From the NCBI GenBank assembly GCA_000648925.1, contig JFHF01000002.1, positions 248,001 through 312,000 of the forward strand: a stretch of DNA of 64,000 nucleotides. Direction: 5' to 3'. This DNA is from Caballeronia jiangsuensis (GTDB taxonomy: Bacteria; Pseudomonadota; Gammaproteobacteria; Burkholderiales; Burkholderiaceae). The notes below the pieces were generated by a model. That model saw only the letters and a program-made list of their open reading frames with translations. It had not been told where the DNA came from and ran no database searches. Made by a program: the position numbers and the translations under genes. Numbering within the stretch: position 1 is the first letter of the stretch; each line of letters begins with the position of its first letter. Of the stretch, positions 35,920 to 44,416 are shown piece after piece.

Positions 35920-37263
35920 TCAGCCTTCCTGCGTCGTGCTGGCCGGAATCAGGGTCGCCGCTGACGGCGCTCTGCGTTCCTGAACGACCCTCGCGAACAG
36001 GGCGCAGACGAGCGTGATGCCTGCCGCGACCATCGCGAAGATAGCCACAGGGGTGTAGTCGCCGTACTTTGCGAGCAGCGCCGTGGCGATCAGCGGCGTG
36101 GGCGCGCCGGCGAGCAGTGCACCCAACTGGAATCCGATAGTCACGCCGCTATAACGGACTTCGGGGCTGAACATTTCGGCGAACCATGCAGCCATCGGCG
36201 AGAACACGGCCGCATGAGCAATCGTGATCACCATGATCTCGGCAAGCAGGATCATCGTCGGATTCCCGGTTCCTACCATGTGAAAGAACGGGAATGGCGC
36301 GACCACCGCGACCAGTGCGCCGAAGATCACGATCTGCTTTCGACCGAACTTGTCCGATAACGCACCAAAGAGCGGATTCGTCAGCAGTTCAAGTGCGGCG
36401 GCGATCAGGATGGCGACCAGCACCGTCTTTCGCGGCAGGCCGAGGTGGCTCGTCATGTACGTCAGGCCGAAAGTCGTAAATACGTAGTACAGAATATTGT
36501 CCGCAAAGCGAAGTCCTGCGGACATCAGGATCGCCCTCGGAAATCTGCGAATCGCCTCGACGATCGGCAGCTTGACGGTCGAGTCGGAGTCGAGCACCTT
36601 CTTGAAAGCGGGCGGTTCTTCGATACGAAGGCGGATCACGAGACCAACCGCGACGAGTACCGCGCTGAACAGGAACGGGATACGCCAGCCCCACGCGAGG
36701 AACTCCGTCTCAGGCAGGCGACTAGCCAGTTCCATCCCGCCCACCGCCATACACAAGCCTGCGGGAAGTCCCATCTGAGGGAAGCTGCCATAGAGGCCAC
36801 GGCGATTCGGGTTTGCGTGCTCGACGGCGATCAGAGCAGCCCCTCCCCATTCGCCGCCTACGGCCAGCCCTTGCACGATGCGCAGCAGGATCAGAAGAAT
36901 CGGCGCGGCGAGTCCGATGCTGTTGTACGACGGCACAAGACCGATCAGCGTGGTCGAAACGCCCATTGCCAGCAGCGTCGTGACCAGCACGAATTTTCGT
37001 CCGACACGGTCGCCAAGATGGCCCGCGACGATGCCGCCGAATGGTCGTGCGATGAACCCGACCGCGAACGTGCCGAATGCCAGAAGAGTCCCCGTCAACG
37101 GATCGCCACCGGGAAAATACAGCTTGCCAAAAACGAGTGCCGAGGTGATGCCATAGAGAAAGAAGTCGAACCATTCAATGGCGCTTCCCATGAAGCTGGC
37201 GATGGCGATCGTCAGCATCTTCGGTGACGAATGCGCTGTCGCAGTCGAGTGTCTGGTATTCAA
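35920..37263 (-). CDS. MFS transporter, metabolite:H+ symporter (MHS) family
   Basis: 447 residues from a TTG at 37263, chosen because AGGAGG lies six bases upstream. An ATG at 37281 has no ribosome site and would place the Shine-Dalgarno inside the gene. About 12 transmembrane segments; MHS hallmarks MGSAIEWFDFFLYGI and GHLGDRVGRKFVLV. Proton-driven uptake of an organic acid is expected, as with ProP/ShiA/KgtP relatives. It lies 70 bases after the tautomerase gene, with a TGCATA-GG-TATGCA dyad next to its start. Confidence 0.9.
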   Translation of the reverse strand: MNTRHSTATAHSSPKMLTIAIASFMGSAIEWFDFFLYGITSALVFGKLYFPGGDPLTGTLLAFGTFAVGFIARPFGGIVAGHLGDRVGRKFVLVTTLLAMGVSTTLIGLVPSYNSIGLAAPILLILLRIVQGLAVGGEWGGAALIAVEHANPNRRGLYGSFPQMGLPAGLCMAVGGMELASRLPETEFLAWGWRIPFLFSAVLVAVGLVIRLRIEEPPAFKKVLDSDSTVKLPIVEAIRRFPRAILMSAGLRFADNILYYVFTTFGLTYMTSHLGLPRKTVLVAILIAAALELLTNPLFGALSDKFGRKQIVIFGALVAVVAPFPFFHMVGTGNPTMILLAEIMVITIAHAAVFSPMAAWFAEMFSPEVRYSGVTIGFQLGALLAGAPTPLIATALLAKYGDYTPVAIFAMVAAGITLVCALFARVVQERRAPSAATLIPASTTQEG

Positions 37264-37276
37264 GCCCGCCTCCTGA

Positions 37277-37290
37277 TGCATAGGTATGCA
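37277..37290. promoter_or_regulatory. TGCATA-GG-TATGCA dyad at MHS transporter start
   Basis: Perfect 6-base inverted arms around GG, 14 bases upstream of the TTG start. The half-site TGCATA is shared with the three MarR-region repeats, suggesting the same regulator also acts here (inference). Confidence 0.45.
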
Positions 37291-37333
37291 AATATGTATG
37301 AACTTATCGACTGTCCACTTCCCGTGCCGTCGA

Positions 37334-37705
37334 TCACGCGTAGGGAGGATCAGGCAACTGCTGGCCGCCGCGAATGATGAACTTGGGGTTGTATTCGAGC
37401 AGGCCCGTTTCGATACGGTCTTCCGGGACGCCCGCATAGTCGCTGAAAATAGCGCTCACTTTTCTGACCAGCGTGAGCTTCGCATCGTCCGATCGACCCG
37501 CGCGAATATTGCACATGATGAGCGTGTCGCCGCCCGGTTCTCCGCCCACATAACTGCTTTCCGACGCAAGGTCGTTGAAGACCACGCTGATGATTTCGAG
37601 CGGCGACTTGATGATCTCGTTCACGGCGATGGTGATCGCTTTGGCGATCTTGCGCTTGATGTCGACGTCCAGTCCGGCGCGCGTGTTGCAAACGATGATG
37701 GGCAT
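37334..37705 (-). CDS. Double-length 4-oxalocrotonate-tautomerase-like protein
   Basis: 123 residues starting MPIIVCNTRAG, with catalytic Pro-2. The start at 37705 has GGAG nine bases upstream. The protein looks internally duplicated: IIVCNTRAG near the start recurs as LIMCNIRAG about residue 62, each followed by a long helix, so it is a fused pair of 4-OT units rather than a single 62-residue one. It heads the leftward operon with the MHS transporter and SDR. Confidence 0.85.
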   Translation of the reverse strand: MPIIVCNTRAGLDVDIKRKIAKAITIAVNEIIKSPLEIISVVFNDLASESSYVGGEPGGDTLIMCNIRAGRSDDAKLTLVRKVSAIFSDYAGVPEDRIETGLLEYNPKFIIRGGQQLPDPPYA

Positions 37706-37764
37706 TTCCGAGAACTCCTTCGAAGCTGGTTGAGGAATAAATCTTTGATCGGCGCCGATAGTCT

Positions 37765-37776
37765 GTTGCATATGCA
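37765..37776 (+). promoter_or_regulatory. MarR-type operator copy 1
   Basis: GTTGCATATGCA, which contains the perfect palindrome TGCATATGCA, 60 bases upstream of the tautomerase ATG. One base different from copies 2 and 3. Confidence 0.55.
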
Positions 37777-37885
37777 TCTATATGGGCGCGGCGTATCCGA
37801 AGAAAACCGATGCGCACGACAATCGATGTTCGCCGCACCGGCCCGTTATGACCGTGCTGATCTATACAGATGCATCTACAACCGA

Positions 37886-37897
37886 TGTATATGCAAC
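37886..37897 (-). promoter_or_regulatory. MarR-type operator copy 2
   Basis: Read leftward it is GTTGCATATACA, identical to copy 3. It lies mid-way in the divergent gap, where it could serve both directions. Confidence 0.55.
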
Positions 37898-37997
37898 AGT
37901 CTAGTTAGAATCGATACCTCTTCAACCTAGTGAGAACCCGTATCGGCCTCTTTCTCCGGAAAGCCTGTGCCGTCTCTCGTCAGGAAGTGCTACGATA

Positions 37998-38009
37998 GTT
38001 GCATATACA
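37998..38009 (+). promoter_or_regulatory. MarR-type operator copy 3
   Basis: GTTGCATATACA, 28 bases before the MarR ATG at 38038, the expected position for autorepression. Confidence 0.55.
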
Positions 38010-38037
38010 CTGATCACTCTTTCAAAAGGGATCGCCG

Positions 38038-38469
38038 ATGTTCACCGAATGCTATTGCACCCAGTTCAGACGCTCCGCGAACGCCCTGACGAGCATTTAC
38101 GACGAGGCTCTGCGCCCGGTGGGCCTGAAAATCACCCAGCACACCCTGCTTCGCGGCCTCCATCGACTTGGCTCGGCAACCTATAACGAGATTGCAGCCG
38201 AGTTATCGCTCGACAAGACTACTATCTCGCGCAACATCAAATTGCTAATCGATGCGGGATGGGTCGAGGTCTCCAGCGACGACGATGCGCGCTACAAACT
38301 GGCGAAGCTCAGCCCTGCCGGCACCCGCGTATTGAAGGAGGCTGAGCCGCACTGGCGCGCGGCGCAGACTCAGGTCGAGAAAGAACTCAGGAAGTACCTC
38401 AAGGGGCCGGCCAGAAATGTGCTCCTGGAGGCACTCGAGACGCTGCAGAACGTGGGCGGTGAACGGTAG
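38038..38469 (+). CDS. MarR-family transcriptional regulator
   Basis: 143 residues with the central winged helix (YNEIAAELSLDKTTISRNIKLLIDAGWVEVSSDDDARYKLAKLS), the family norm. MarR dimers usually repress divergent catabolic genes and are released by phenolic or acid ligands. Three copies of a 12-base repeat lie between it and the divergent tautomerase/MHS/SDR operon, so autoregulation and control of that operon are likely. Confidence 0.92.
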   Translation: MFTECYCTQFRRSANALTSIYDEALRPVGLKITQHTLLRGLHRLGSATYNEIAAELSLDKTTISRNIKLLIDAGWVEVSSDDDARYKLAKLSPAGTRVLKEAEPHWRAAQTQVEKELRKYLKGPARNVLLEALETLQNVGGER

Positions 38470-38501
38470 AGCGCTGCGCCGCGTGTCGTCGATGTGCATT
38501 T

Positions 38502-38939
38502 TCAAGGTCCCTTGATCTGATGGACCGCGTGCCGCAATTCGTCAGACAGCGACACAGGCCTTCGCGTAACACGGTCGACGTAGGCGTGAACGAAAGTGCC
38601 ATGCGCGAACGACTGATCACGGTCGTTTCTGAACAGGCTGATCTCGTATGTCACGCTGGTCGTCCCTACTCGGCTGACGCACAATCCGCACGTGACGAGG
38701 TCCGGAAAGACGACCTCGTCGAAGTACTCGCAGCTCGTGCGCACGACCAGCCCGACAGCCTCGCCGCGAACCGGGTCGAGAAGACCGCGATCGATGAGCC
38801 ATCCATTGACCGCGGTATCGAACCAGGTGTAATGAACGGCATTGTTCACGTGCCCGTAGATATCGATGTCTTTCCACTGGGTGTTCACCTGACAAAACCA
38901 GTGGAAGTCGCTTCGAGGCCGCGGTCTGGTCCGAGTCAT
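38502..38939 (-). CDS. Acyl-CoA thioesterase, 4HBT hot-dog family
   Basis: 145 residues; start ATG at 38939 with GAGGAG six bases upstream. Thioesterase signature WKDIDIYGHVNNAVHYTWFDTAVNGWL (Asp about 26) typical of 4-hydroxybenzoyl-CoA thioesterase/YbgC proteins that release acids from CoA. It lies 20 bases after the HisD-like gene on the same strand, probably one operon. Confidence 0.9.
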   Translation of the reverse strand: MTRTRPRPRSDFHWFCQVNTQWKDIDIYGHVNNAVHYTWFDTAVNGWLIDRGLLDPVRGEAVGLVVRTSCEYFDEVVFPDLVTCGLCVSRVGTTSVTYEISLFRNDRDQSFAHGTFVHAYVDRVTRRPVSLSDELRHAVHQIKGP

Positions 38940-38959
38940 GAGCATCTCCTCAGCGGCAA

Positions 38960-40273
38960 TTACGCGGGAACGGCCGTGCCGTACGGCACATCGCGATTGC
39001 CGAAGCGGCGCACACGGATGTTGGCTTGCTCGCCGTGCGCGATCATGCCTTCGATCGCGCACAGCCGCGAGCAATACGAGCCGATCAGCGCGCTCGCTTC
39101 ATCCGTCAGCACCTTTTGATACGTGCAGGTCTTGATGAACTTGCCGACCCACAGACCACCGGTGTAACGCGCGGCTTTACCAGTCGGCAGCGTGTGATTC
39201 GTGCCGATGACCTTATCGCCATAGGCGACGTTGGTGCGCGCGCCGAGGAAGAGCGCACCGTAGTTCTTCATATTCTTCAGGAAGTAATCCGGGTCACGCG
39301 TCATCACCTGAACGTGCTCGGATGCGATGCGATCGGCCACCGCAACCATCTCTTCGAGCGTATCCGCGACGATCACTTCGCCGTAATCGCGCCACGAAAC
39401 CCCTGCCGTGTTCGCGGTCGGCAGAATGTCGAGCAGGCGTTCGACTTCGGCGATGGTGTCCTTCGCCAATTGCATCGAGTTCGTGAGAAGAACGGCCGGC
39501 GTGTTGAAGCCGTGCTCCGCCTGACCCAGAAGATCCGTCGCGCACAGTTCCGCATCGACGCTGTCGTCGGCAATCACCAGCGTTTCGGAAGGCCCCGCGA
39601 TCAGGTCGATGCCGATGCGGCCGAACAATTGACGCTTCGCTTCCGCGACATAGGCATTGCCCGGTCCGACCACCATCGCAACCGGATCGATCGTCTGCGT
39701 GCCGAGCGCCATCGCCGCGATCGCCTGAACACCGCCGAACGTGTAGATCTCATCGGCGCCGCCGAGGTGCATGGCCGCGACCACAGCGGGATTCGGCCTG
39801 CCACCGACCGGCGGCGATGCGGTGATGATGCGCGCAACGCCCGCCACCTTGGCCGTCACGACGCCCATGTGCGCCGATGCAACCAATGGAAACTTGCCGC
39901 CGGGGACGTAGCACGCGACGCTATCGACCGGCATGTTCCTGTGGCCCAGCACCACGCCCGGCAGCGTCTCGATTTCGACATCGCGAATCGACTCGCGTTG
40001 TGCCTGGGCGAAGTTGCGCACCTGAGCCTGCGCAAACTTGATGTCGTCGAGCTGGCCCGGCGACAGCGTGCGAACACAGCGCGCAATCTCGTCTTCCGAC
40101 AGCCGGAAGCTTTCGGGCGACCAGTTGTCGAACTTCGCCGAGAGTTCGGCGACTGCCGCGTCGCCGCGCGATGCAACGTCGCCGAGGATGCCCGTGACCA
40201 CGTCACGAACCTTGGCGGCGTCTTGCGACGATTCTTCCGCGCTACGACCATGCTTCAAATATTGGATTGCCAT
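38960..40273 (-). CDS. HisD-like NAD-dependent dehydrogenase (histidinol dehydrogenase superfamily)
   Basis: 437 residues; ATG at 40273 preferred because AAGGA is 7 bases upstream, the ATG two codons earlier being too close. The HisD zinc ligands are kept: Gln and His in LLGQAEHG (about 254-261), Asp in [15 protein letters not shown], His in [10 protein letters not shown]; also [12 protein letters not shown]. Lone HisD paralogues in catabolic clusters, such as HpsN for sulfopropanediol, oxidise other alcohols. No other his gene is present and it faces a LacI regulator, so a catabolic role is likely. Paired with a thioesterase. Confidence 0.88.
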   Translation of the reverse strand: MAIQYLKHGRSAEESSQDAAKVRDVVTGILGDVASRGDAAVAELSAKFDNWSPESFRLSEDEIARCVRTLSPGQLDDIKFAQAQVRNFAQAQRESIRDVEIETLPGVVLGHRNMPVDSVACYVPGGKFPLVASAHMGVVTAKVAGVARIITASPPVGGRPNPAVVAAMHLGGADEIYTFGGVQAIAAMALGTQTIDPVAMVVGPGNAYVAEAKRQLFGRIGIDLIAGPSETLVIADDSVDAELCATDLLGQAEHGFNTPAVLLTNSMQLAKDTIAEVERLLDILPTANTAGVSWRDYGEVIVADTLEEMVAVADRIASEHVQVMTRDPDYFLKNMKNYGALFLGARTNVAYGDKVIGTNHTLPTGKAARYTGGLWVGKFIKTCTYQKVLTDEASALIGSYCSRLCAIEGMIAHGEQANIRVRRFGNRDVPYGTAVPA

Positions 40274-40372
40274 TTGCATTTCCTTTTTGCGGGGTGACCG
40301 GGAAGCAGCGTGCGCCGGATGTTTGAAGGCTGGCTGCGTTGATGAAAATGTAGCGCAATTTTTTATGCAAAT

Positions 40373-40382
40373 TTTGCGCAAA
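40373..40382. promoter_or_regulatory. LacI-type operator TTTGCGCAAA
   Basis: Perfect 10-base palindrome with the central CG typical of LacI/GalR operators, 100 bases upstream of the HisD-like start and 77 before the LacI start. Nearby related half-sites (ATGCAAA about 40449-40462) may be additional boxes. Confidence 0.55.
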
Positions 40383-40458
40383 TGCTCGATACTTTCCCTA
40401 GACGGCCGATTTCAAGCAGAAATACGGCACCGCATCCACAACGCATCAATGCAAATTT

Positions 40459-41505
40459 ATGCAAACTAAACCTCGCACGGGCATCCGCGCAAAGGCATCG
40501 AAAGTCCGGCTCGAAGATGTTGCCGAGCGCCTTGGCATCTCGGTATCAACGGTGTCGCGGTCATTGGCCGGTCACCCCGCGATCAGTAGCGAGACCCGTG
40601 GCGCCGTGCAGGCAGTTGCGGCTGAAATGGGCTACCGGATTCCGTCGCAGGGTCGATCCACGCGCAAGTCGGCGACGAAGCTGATCGGGGTGGTCGTCGG
40701 CGCGCTGCATAACCGGTTCATGACCTTGTTGCTGACGCATCTTCATGACGCCCTGCAGGAGTTCGACTATCAGATCACCTTGATGATCGACTCGATGAAC
40801 GACGCGGACAATCTGCTGGCATTTCGACCGTTGATCGACGGCTATCTCGACGGGATGATCTTCGCCACCGCGACGCTCGACTCACCTGTCGTGGCAGAGA
40901 TGCAGAGACGCGGCATTCCGCTGGTGCTCGTCGTCCGGTCTGTCGACGATGTGAGAGTCGACACGGTCGAGGTCGACAACGTTCACGCCGGCGCACTCGC
41001 AGTCGAGCATCTGTATCAGCTTGGACATCGACGGATCGGGCTTGTCATGGGTTCGCAAAACACGTCGACCAGCCGAGATCGCGTCAAAGGAGCCTTGCAG
41101 TGGCTTGCGGGCGCGGGCATATCGCCGACATCGGTGCCATTGATCTATTGTGATTACACCAGCGAGGCGGGATACTCCAGCGCCATCGCGATGCTGAGCG
41201 AGGAAACCCGCGTCACGGGCATCGTCGCCGGGAACGACACGATCGCACTGGGTGTGCTCGAAGCGGCCAAAAGGCAGAGCATCGCGGTGCCTCAACAACT
41301 TTCGATCATCGGCTTCGATGACATGCCTCTTGCCGGATCGCCGCTGGTCGGGTTGACGTCGATCCGACAGCCCGTCGAAGCCATGGCGCGCACCGCTGCG
41401 CGCAGACTTGTCGAGCGCATTCGAGCCGGAGGGATGGGCGCACCGGTCCACGATGTCCTGCCCATCCAGCTCGTTCGTCGCGATACCACGGGGCCGATGG
41501 GCTGA
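40459..41505 (+). CDS. LacI/GalR-family transcriptional regulator
   Basis: 348 residues. A basic leader precedes the HTH (VRLEDVAERLGISVSTVSRSLAGHPAIS, about 17-44) and hinge, followed by a periplasmic-binding-like sensor domain with the GIVAGNDTIALGVLEAAK and FDDMPLAGSPLVGLTSIRQP segments. Of the GntR/gluconate-operon repressor type. Divergent from the HisD-like gene with a TTTGCGCAAA palindrome between. Confidence 0.93.
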   Translation: MQTKPRTGIRAKASKVRLEDVAERLGISVSTVSRSLAGHPAISSETRGAVQAVAAEMGYRIPSQGRSTRKSATKLIGVVVGALHNRFMTLLLTHLHDALQEFDYQITLMIDSMNDADNLLAFRPLIDGYLDGMIFATATLDSPVVAEMQRRGIPLVLVVRSVDDVRVDTVEVDNVHAGALAVEHLYQLGHRRIGLVMGSQNTSTSRDRVKGALQWLAGAGISPTSVPLIYCDYTSEAGYSSAIAMLSEETRVTGIVAGNDTIALGVLEAAKRQSIAVPQQLSIIGFDDMPLAGSPLVGLTSIRQPVEAMARTAARRLVERIRAGGMGAPVHDVLPIQLVRRDTTGPMG

Positions 41506-41592
41506 AAGGATCACGTAGAACGTCGGAATCAGCTTGAGAGCAGCATCGACCACGCAATCCGGTCCGTTCACATGCGCGCCCCGGCTCAAATG

Positions 41593-42459
41593 TCAGCGAG
41601 CCTGCGAATTCAGCTTCGCGACCAGCACGTCACCGAATTCCGGCGCTGACATCGGCTGCTGACCCGTGATCAGCTCACGATCGACGATCACGTTGCTATG
41701 CCAGTTCGCGACCGTATCGGCATGCGCGCCCGCTTCCGCAAGCGCGTTCACCGGATAGAACTGCACATTGCCGCCGAGTCCGTTCGGGCCTTCGAGTTGC
41801 TGCTCCTCGCCCGTGGAGAAGACGGTCAGGCGATAACCCGCATACGGCCAGCCCGCCGCAAACGAATTCGCCTTGCCGTCATTGGCGATCATCGATGCGA
41901 TGAAGGCATCCGGATCGTGGAGCGTCGACAGCAACACGATAGGCCCGTGACAGATGATTCCGGTCGGACGCCCACTGTCATGGAAGCTGACAAGAATCTT
42001 GCCGAGATTGCGGTCCTTGAGCAGATCCACCATCGGCGCGTGGCCACCGGGAATGAACAGGCCGACATATCCGCCCGTTCCCTCCGCGACCACCGAGGCA
42101 AGCGTCTTCGGATGCTTCAGTTGAGCGATGCCTTGCGCGTACTTGAGAGCATCTGCGCGCGCCGTGTCATCGCCGCCGAAAAACATCTTGTTGTTCGAGT
42201 TGGCGTCCATTGCCGGCATGTCGCCTTTCGGATTCGCGATGACCGGCTCGTAGCCCGCCTCGACGAGCTTTCGATACGGCACGACGAACTCGTTCAGGTA
42301 GTAGCCCGTTTCATAGTGCTTGCCATCGCGCAGTTCGAGCTCATGCGCACTCGACATCACGACAAGCACCTTGCCGCGCGATTGTGCCGACGCGCTCGCC
42401 GGCAACGCAAAGGCAGTGGCCATCGCGAGCGCGGCCGCGCCGAATTTAAGGATGTTCAT
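41593..42459 (-). CDS. Secreted DJ-1/PfpI-family protein
   Basis: 288 residues with a Sec signal peptide (NILKFGAAALAMATAFALPASASAQ, cleavage about 26). DJ-1/Hsp31-like core with the nucleophile-elbow cysteine in GIICHGPIVLL and the GLFIPGGHAPMVDL segment. Cytoplasmic Hsp31 homologues are glyoxalase/deglycase or chaperone-like; export is less usual. ATG at 42459 has AGAGAA upstream. It follows an SDR gene by 23 bases, likely one operon controlled by the divergent GlxA-type regulator, itself a DJ-1-fold protein. Confidence 0.87.
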   Translation of the reverse strand: MNILKFGAAALAMATAFALPASASAQSRGKVLVVMSSAHELELRDGKHYETGYYLNEFVVPYRKLVEAGYEPVIANPKGDMPAMDANSNNKMFFGGDDTARADALKYAQGIAQLKHPKTLASVVAEGTGGYVGLFIPGGHAPMVDLLKDRNLGKILVSFHDSGRPTGIICHGPIVLLSTLHDPDAFIASMIANDGKANSFAAGWPYAGYRLTVFSTGEEQQLEGPNGLGGNVQFYPVNALAEAGAHADTVANWHSNVIVDRELITGQQPMSAPEFGDVLVAKLNSQAR

Positions 42460-42482
42460 GATGGTTCTCTTTAGACGCAGGG

Positions 42483-43283
42483 TTACTCGACATTCGACGC
42501 ATAACGCGGCGCAGCCTTGGCATTCGCGAACCGGGGCGTCAGCGCGCGACGGTCCGCTTCCCACTTCGTCCATTGGTCGCCGTCATGCAGCGTCGGGATG
42601 GTCACCAGTTCGCCCTGATCGAGCCCGGCGAGCGCGGCATCCACGAGGTCGTCGGCGGTCATCGTGCTCGCCGCTTCCTTTTGCTTCGCGTAACCCGCCA
42701 CGTCCCAGAACTCCGTTGCCGTCGCGGCCGGCAGCACGGTCTGCACGCGCACGCCCTTGCCTGCGAGGTCGCGCTGCAGCGCATGGCCGAAGCTCAGCAC
42801 GTAAGACTTCGACGCGCTATAGACCCCGTTCAGCAGTTCGACCGCAATGCCGACCACCGAGCTGATGTTGATGATGGTGCCCGCACCCTTCGCGACGAAC
42901 GCGGGCGCGGCGGCGTAGGTTAGGCGCGTCAGCGCGGTGATGTTCAGGTCGATCATCGATTCCATGGCGTCGACATCGCCGTCGAGCACCGACGCAACCG
43001 AACCGACGCCCGCGTTGTTCACCAGCATCGTGATGCGCGCGTCTTCGCGAAGCAGGGCTTCGATTTTCCTGAGCGCAGCCTTGTCGTTGAGATCAGCGGC
43101 GACGGTCTCGATCGAGCGGCCCGTCTCTTTCGTGAGGCGGTCTGCGAGCGCATCCAGCCGGGACTGGTTGCGCGCCACCAGAATCAGGTCGAAGCCGCGA
43201 CGGGCGAGGCGGTCCGCGTAAATGGCGCCGATGCCGGCCGATGCGCCCGTGACCAGTGCAAAACCTTTCGTAGAAGCAGTCAT
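42483..43283 (-). CDS. Short-chain dehydrogenase/reductase
   Basis: 266 residues from the ATG at 43283 (GGAA six bases upstream). TGASAGIGAIYADRL (about 12-26), NNAGVG and catalytic YSASKSYVL mark an SDR of the DltE-like NADP group. First gene of a two-gene leftward operon with the DJ-1-like gene. Two direct repeats in the gap to the AraC gene suggest direct control. Confidence 0.9.
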   Translation of the reverse strand: MTASTKGFALVTGASAGIGAIYADRLARRGFDLILVARNQSRLDALADRLTKETGRSIETVAADLNDKAALRKIEALLREDARITMLVNNAGVGSVASVLDGDVDAMESMIDLNITALTRLTYAAAPAFVAKGAGTIINISSVVGIAVELLNGVYSASKSYVLSFGHALQRDLAGKGVRVQTVLPAATATEFWDVAGYAKQKEAASTMTADDLVDAALAGLDQGELVTIPTLHDGDQWTKWEADRRALTPRFANAKAAPRYASNVE

Positions 43284-43380
43284 GATCGTTCCTTGAGTGG
43301 GTTGAGCCAACAGGGTGTTGGTTCATGGAGCGAATTCTGACCTCGGCTGACTCCGACCTCAATGTCATATATGCAATGAT

Positions 43381-43392
43381 TCAGGCCATCGA
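43381..43392 (+). promoter_or_regulatory. Direct repeat copy 1, GlxA/SDR divergent gap
   Basis: TCAGGCCATCGA, repeated exactly 53 bases downstream. Five helical turns between identical 12-base sites fits a pair of AraC-family binding sites. Confidence 0.55.
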
Positions 43393-43433
43393 TTGGCCGT
43401 CGCGTCTGTCTCTTTTGTGCTAACTTCAACGAA

Positions 43434-43445
43434 TCAGGCCATCGA
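43434..43445 (+). promoter_or_regulatory. Direct repeat copy 2, GlxA/SDR divergent gap
   Basis: TCAGGCCATCGA, ending 12 bases before the regulator ATG at 43458, so binding would also autoregulate. Confidence 0.55.
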
Positions 43446-43457
43446 ATATCGAACATC

Positions 43458-44405
43458 ATGCATACCGTCGGACTTCTCGTTTATCCGAACTTCCAGTCGC
43501 TCGCGCTGGCCGTGGCGAGCGTCTTCGAATACGCCAACCTTCTGCGCGGCGAGACGTCGTACCAGTTCGGCATCGTGTCCGAGCACGGTGGCCCGGTCGC
43601 GTCGTCGCAGGGGTTTTCGGTTCATAGCGAACCGCTGGCCGAAGAGGGTTACGACACGCTCATCGTCGCGGGCGACAACGAATGCCGCCTGCCTTCGGCA
43701 GCGCTTGTCGAATACCTGCGGCAGGCGCCGCGCCATTCACGGCGCATTGCTTCGATCTGCACGGGAGCGTTCGTTCTGGCCGCCGCGGGTCTGCTGGAAG
43801 GCAAGCGGGCAACGACGCACTGGTTCCACGCGCGCGCCTTCCAGACGCAGTATCCGAACATCCGGCTCGAAGAAGACCGCATCTACGTGGTCGACGATCA
43901 GATGTGGACGTCAGCGGGGATGAGCGCGGGCGTGGACCTCGCGCTCGCGATCGTCGAAAGCGATTTCGGGCTGGAGACTTCGCGCATGGTCGCGCGCAAG
44001 CTCGTGCTGTATCAGCGACGCGGCGGCGGCCAGTCGCAGTTCTCGGCGCTGCTCGAGATGGGCGCACGCTCGGACCGCGTGCAGATGGCGCTGACCTACG
44101 CGAGTGAAAATCTGGCGAGCGATTTGTCGGTCGAGCGGCTGGCCGAAGCGGCAAGGCTCAGCCCCCGCCAGTTCAGCCGGGTCTTTCGTGAGGAAACGGG
44201 TCAATCGCCCGCCAAGGCAGTCGAGCGGCTTCGCGTCGAGGCCGCCCGCCTGATGATGGAGACGACGCGCCATCCGATCGAGGTGGTCGCGAGAGAGACG
44301 GGCTTCGGTGACCGTGAACGCATGCGTCAGGCGTTCCTGCGTGCGTTCGGTCAGCCGCCGCAAACCATTCAGCGGGCGTCGGGCGTCACGCCGCTTGCGC
44401 TTTAG
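43458..44405 (+). CDS. GlxA-type AraC regulator (DJ-1-like domain plus AraC HTH)
   Basis: 315 residues: N-terminal class I glutamine-amidotransferase/DJ-1-like domain (about 1-170, with ASICTGAFVLAAAGLLEGKRATTHW) and C-terminal AraC double HTH (about 215-312, LAEAARLSPRQFSRVFREETGQSPAKAVERLR). ATG at 43458. Divergent from the SDR/DJ-1 operon with two direct repeats in between. Confidence 0.93.
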   Translation: MHTVGLLVYPNFQSLALAVASVFEYANLLRGETSYQFGIVSEHGGPVASSQGFSVHSEPLAEEGYDTLIVAGDNECRLPSAALVEYLRQAPRHSRRIASICTGAFVLAAAGLLEGKRATTHWFHARAFQTQYPNIRLEEDRIYVVDDQMWTSAGMSAGVDLALAIVESDFGLETSRMVARKLVLYQRRGGGQSQFSALLEMGARSDRVQMALTYASENLASDLSVERLAEAARLSPRQFSRVFREETGQSPAKAVERLRVEAARLMMETTRHPIEVVARETGFGDRERMRQAFLRAFGQPPQTIQRASGVTPLAL

Positions 44406-44416
44406 CGTCGCTCGCT

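Larger units (their letters stand above)
37706..38037. other. Divergent regulatory region, tautomerase operon/MarR gene
   Basis: About 330 bases without a gene. It contains three copies of GTTGCATATRCA (37765-37776, 37886-37897 reversed, 37998-38009) and a GATGCATC palindrome at 37869-37876. AT-rich relative to neighbours. The MarR ATG at 38038 follows AAAGGGA at 6 bases. Confidence 0.7.

Noticed and set aside
38960..40273. Histidine biosynthesis hisD
   Set aside because: No other his genes nearby, divergent LacI regulator with CG-centred operator, and paired thioesterase; more likely a catabolic paralogue.
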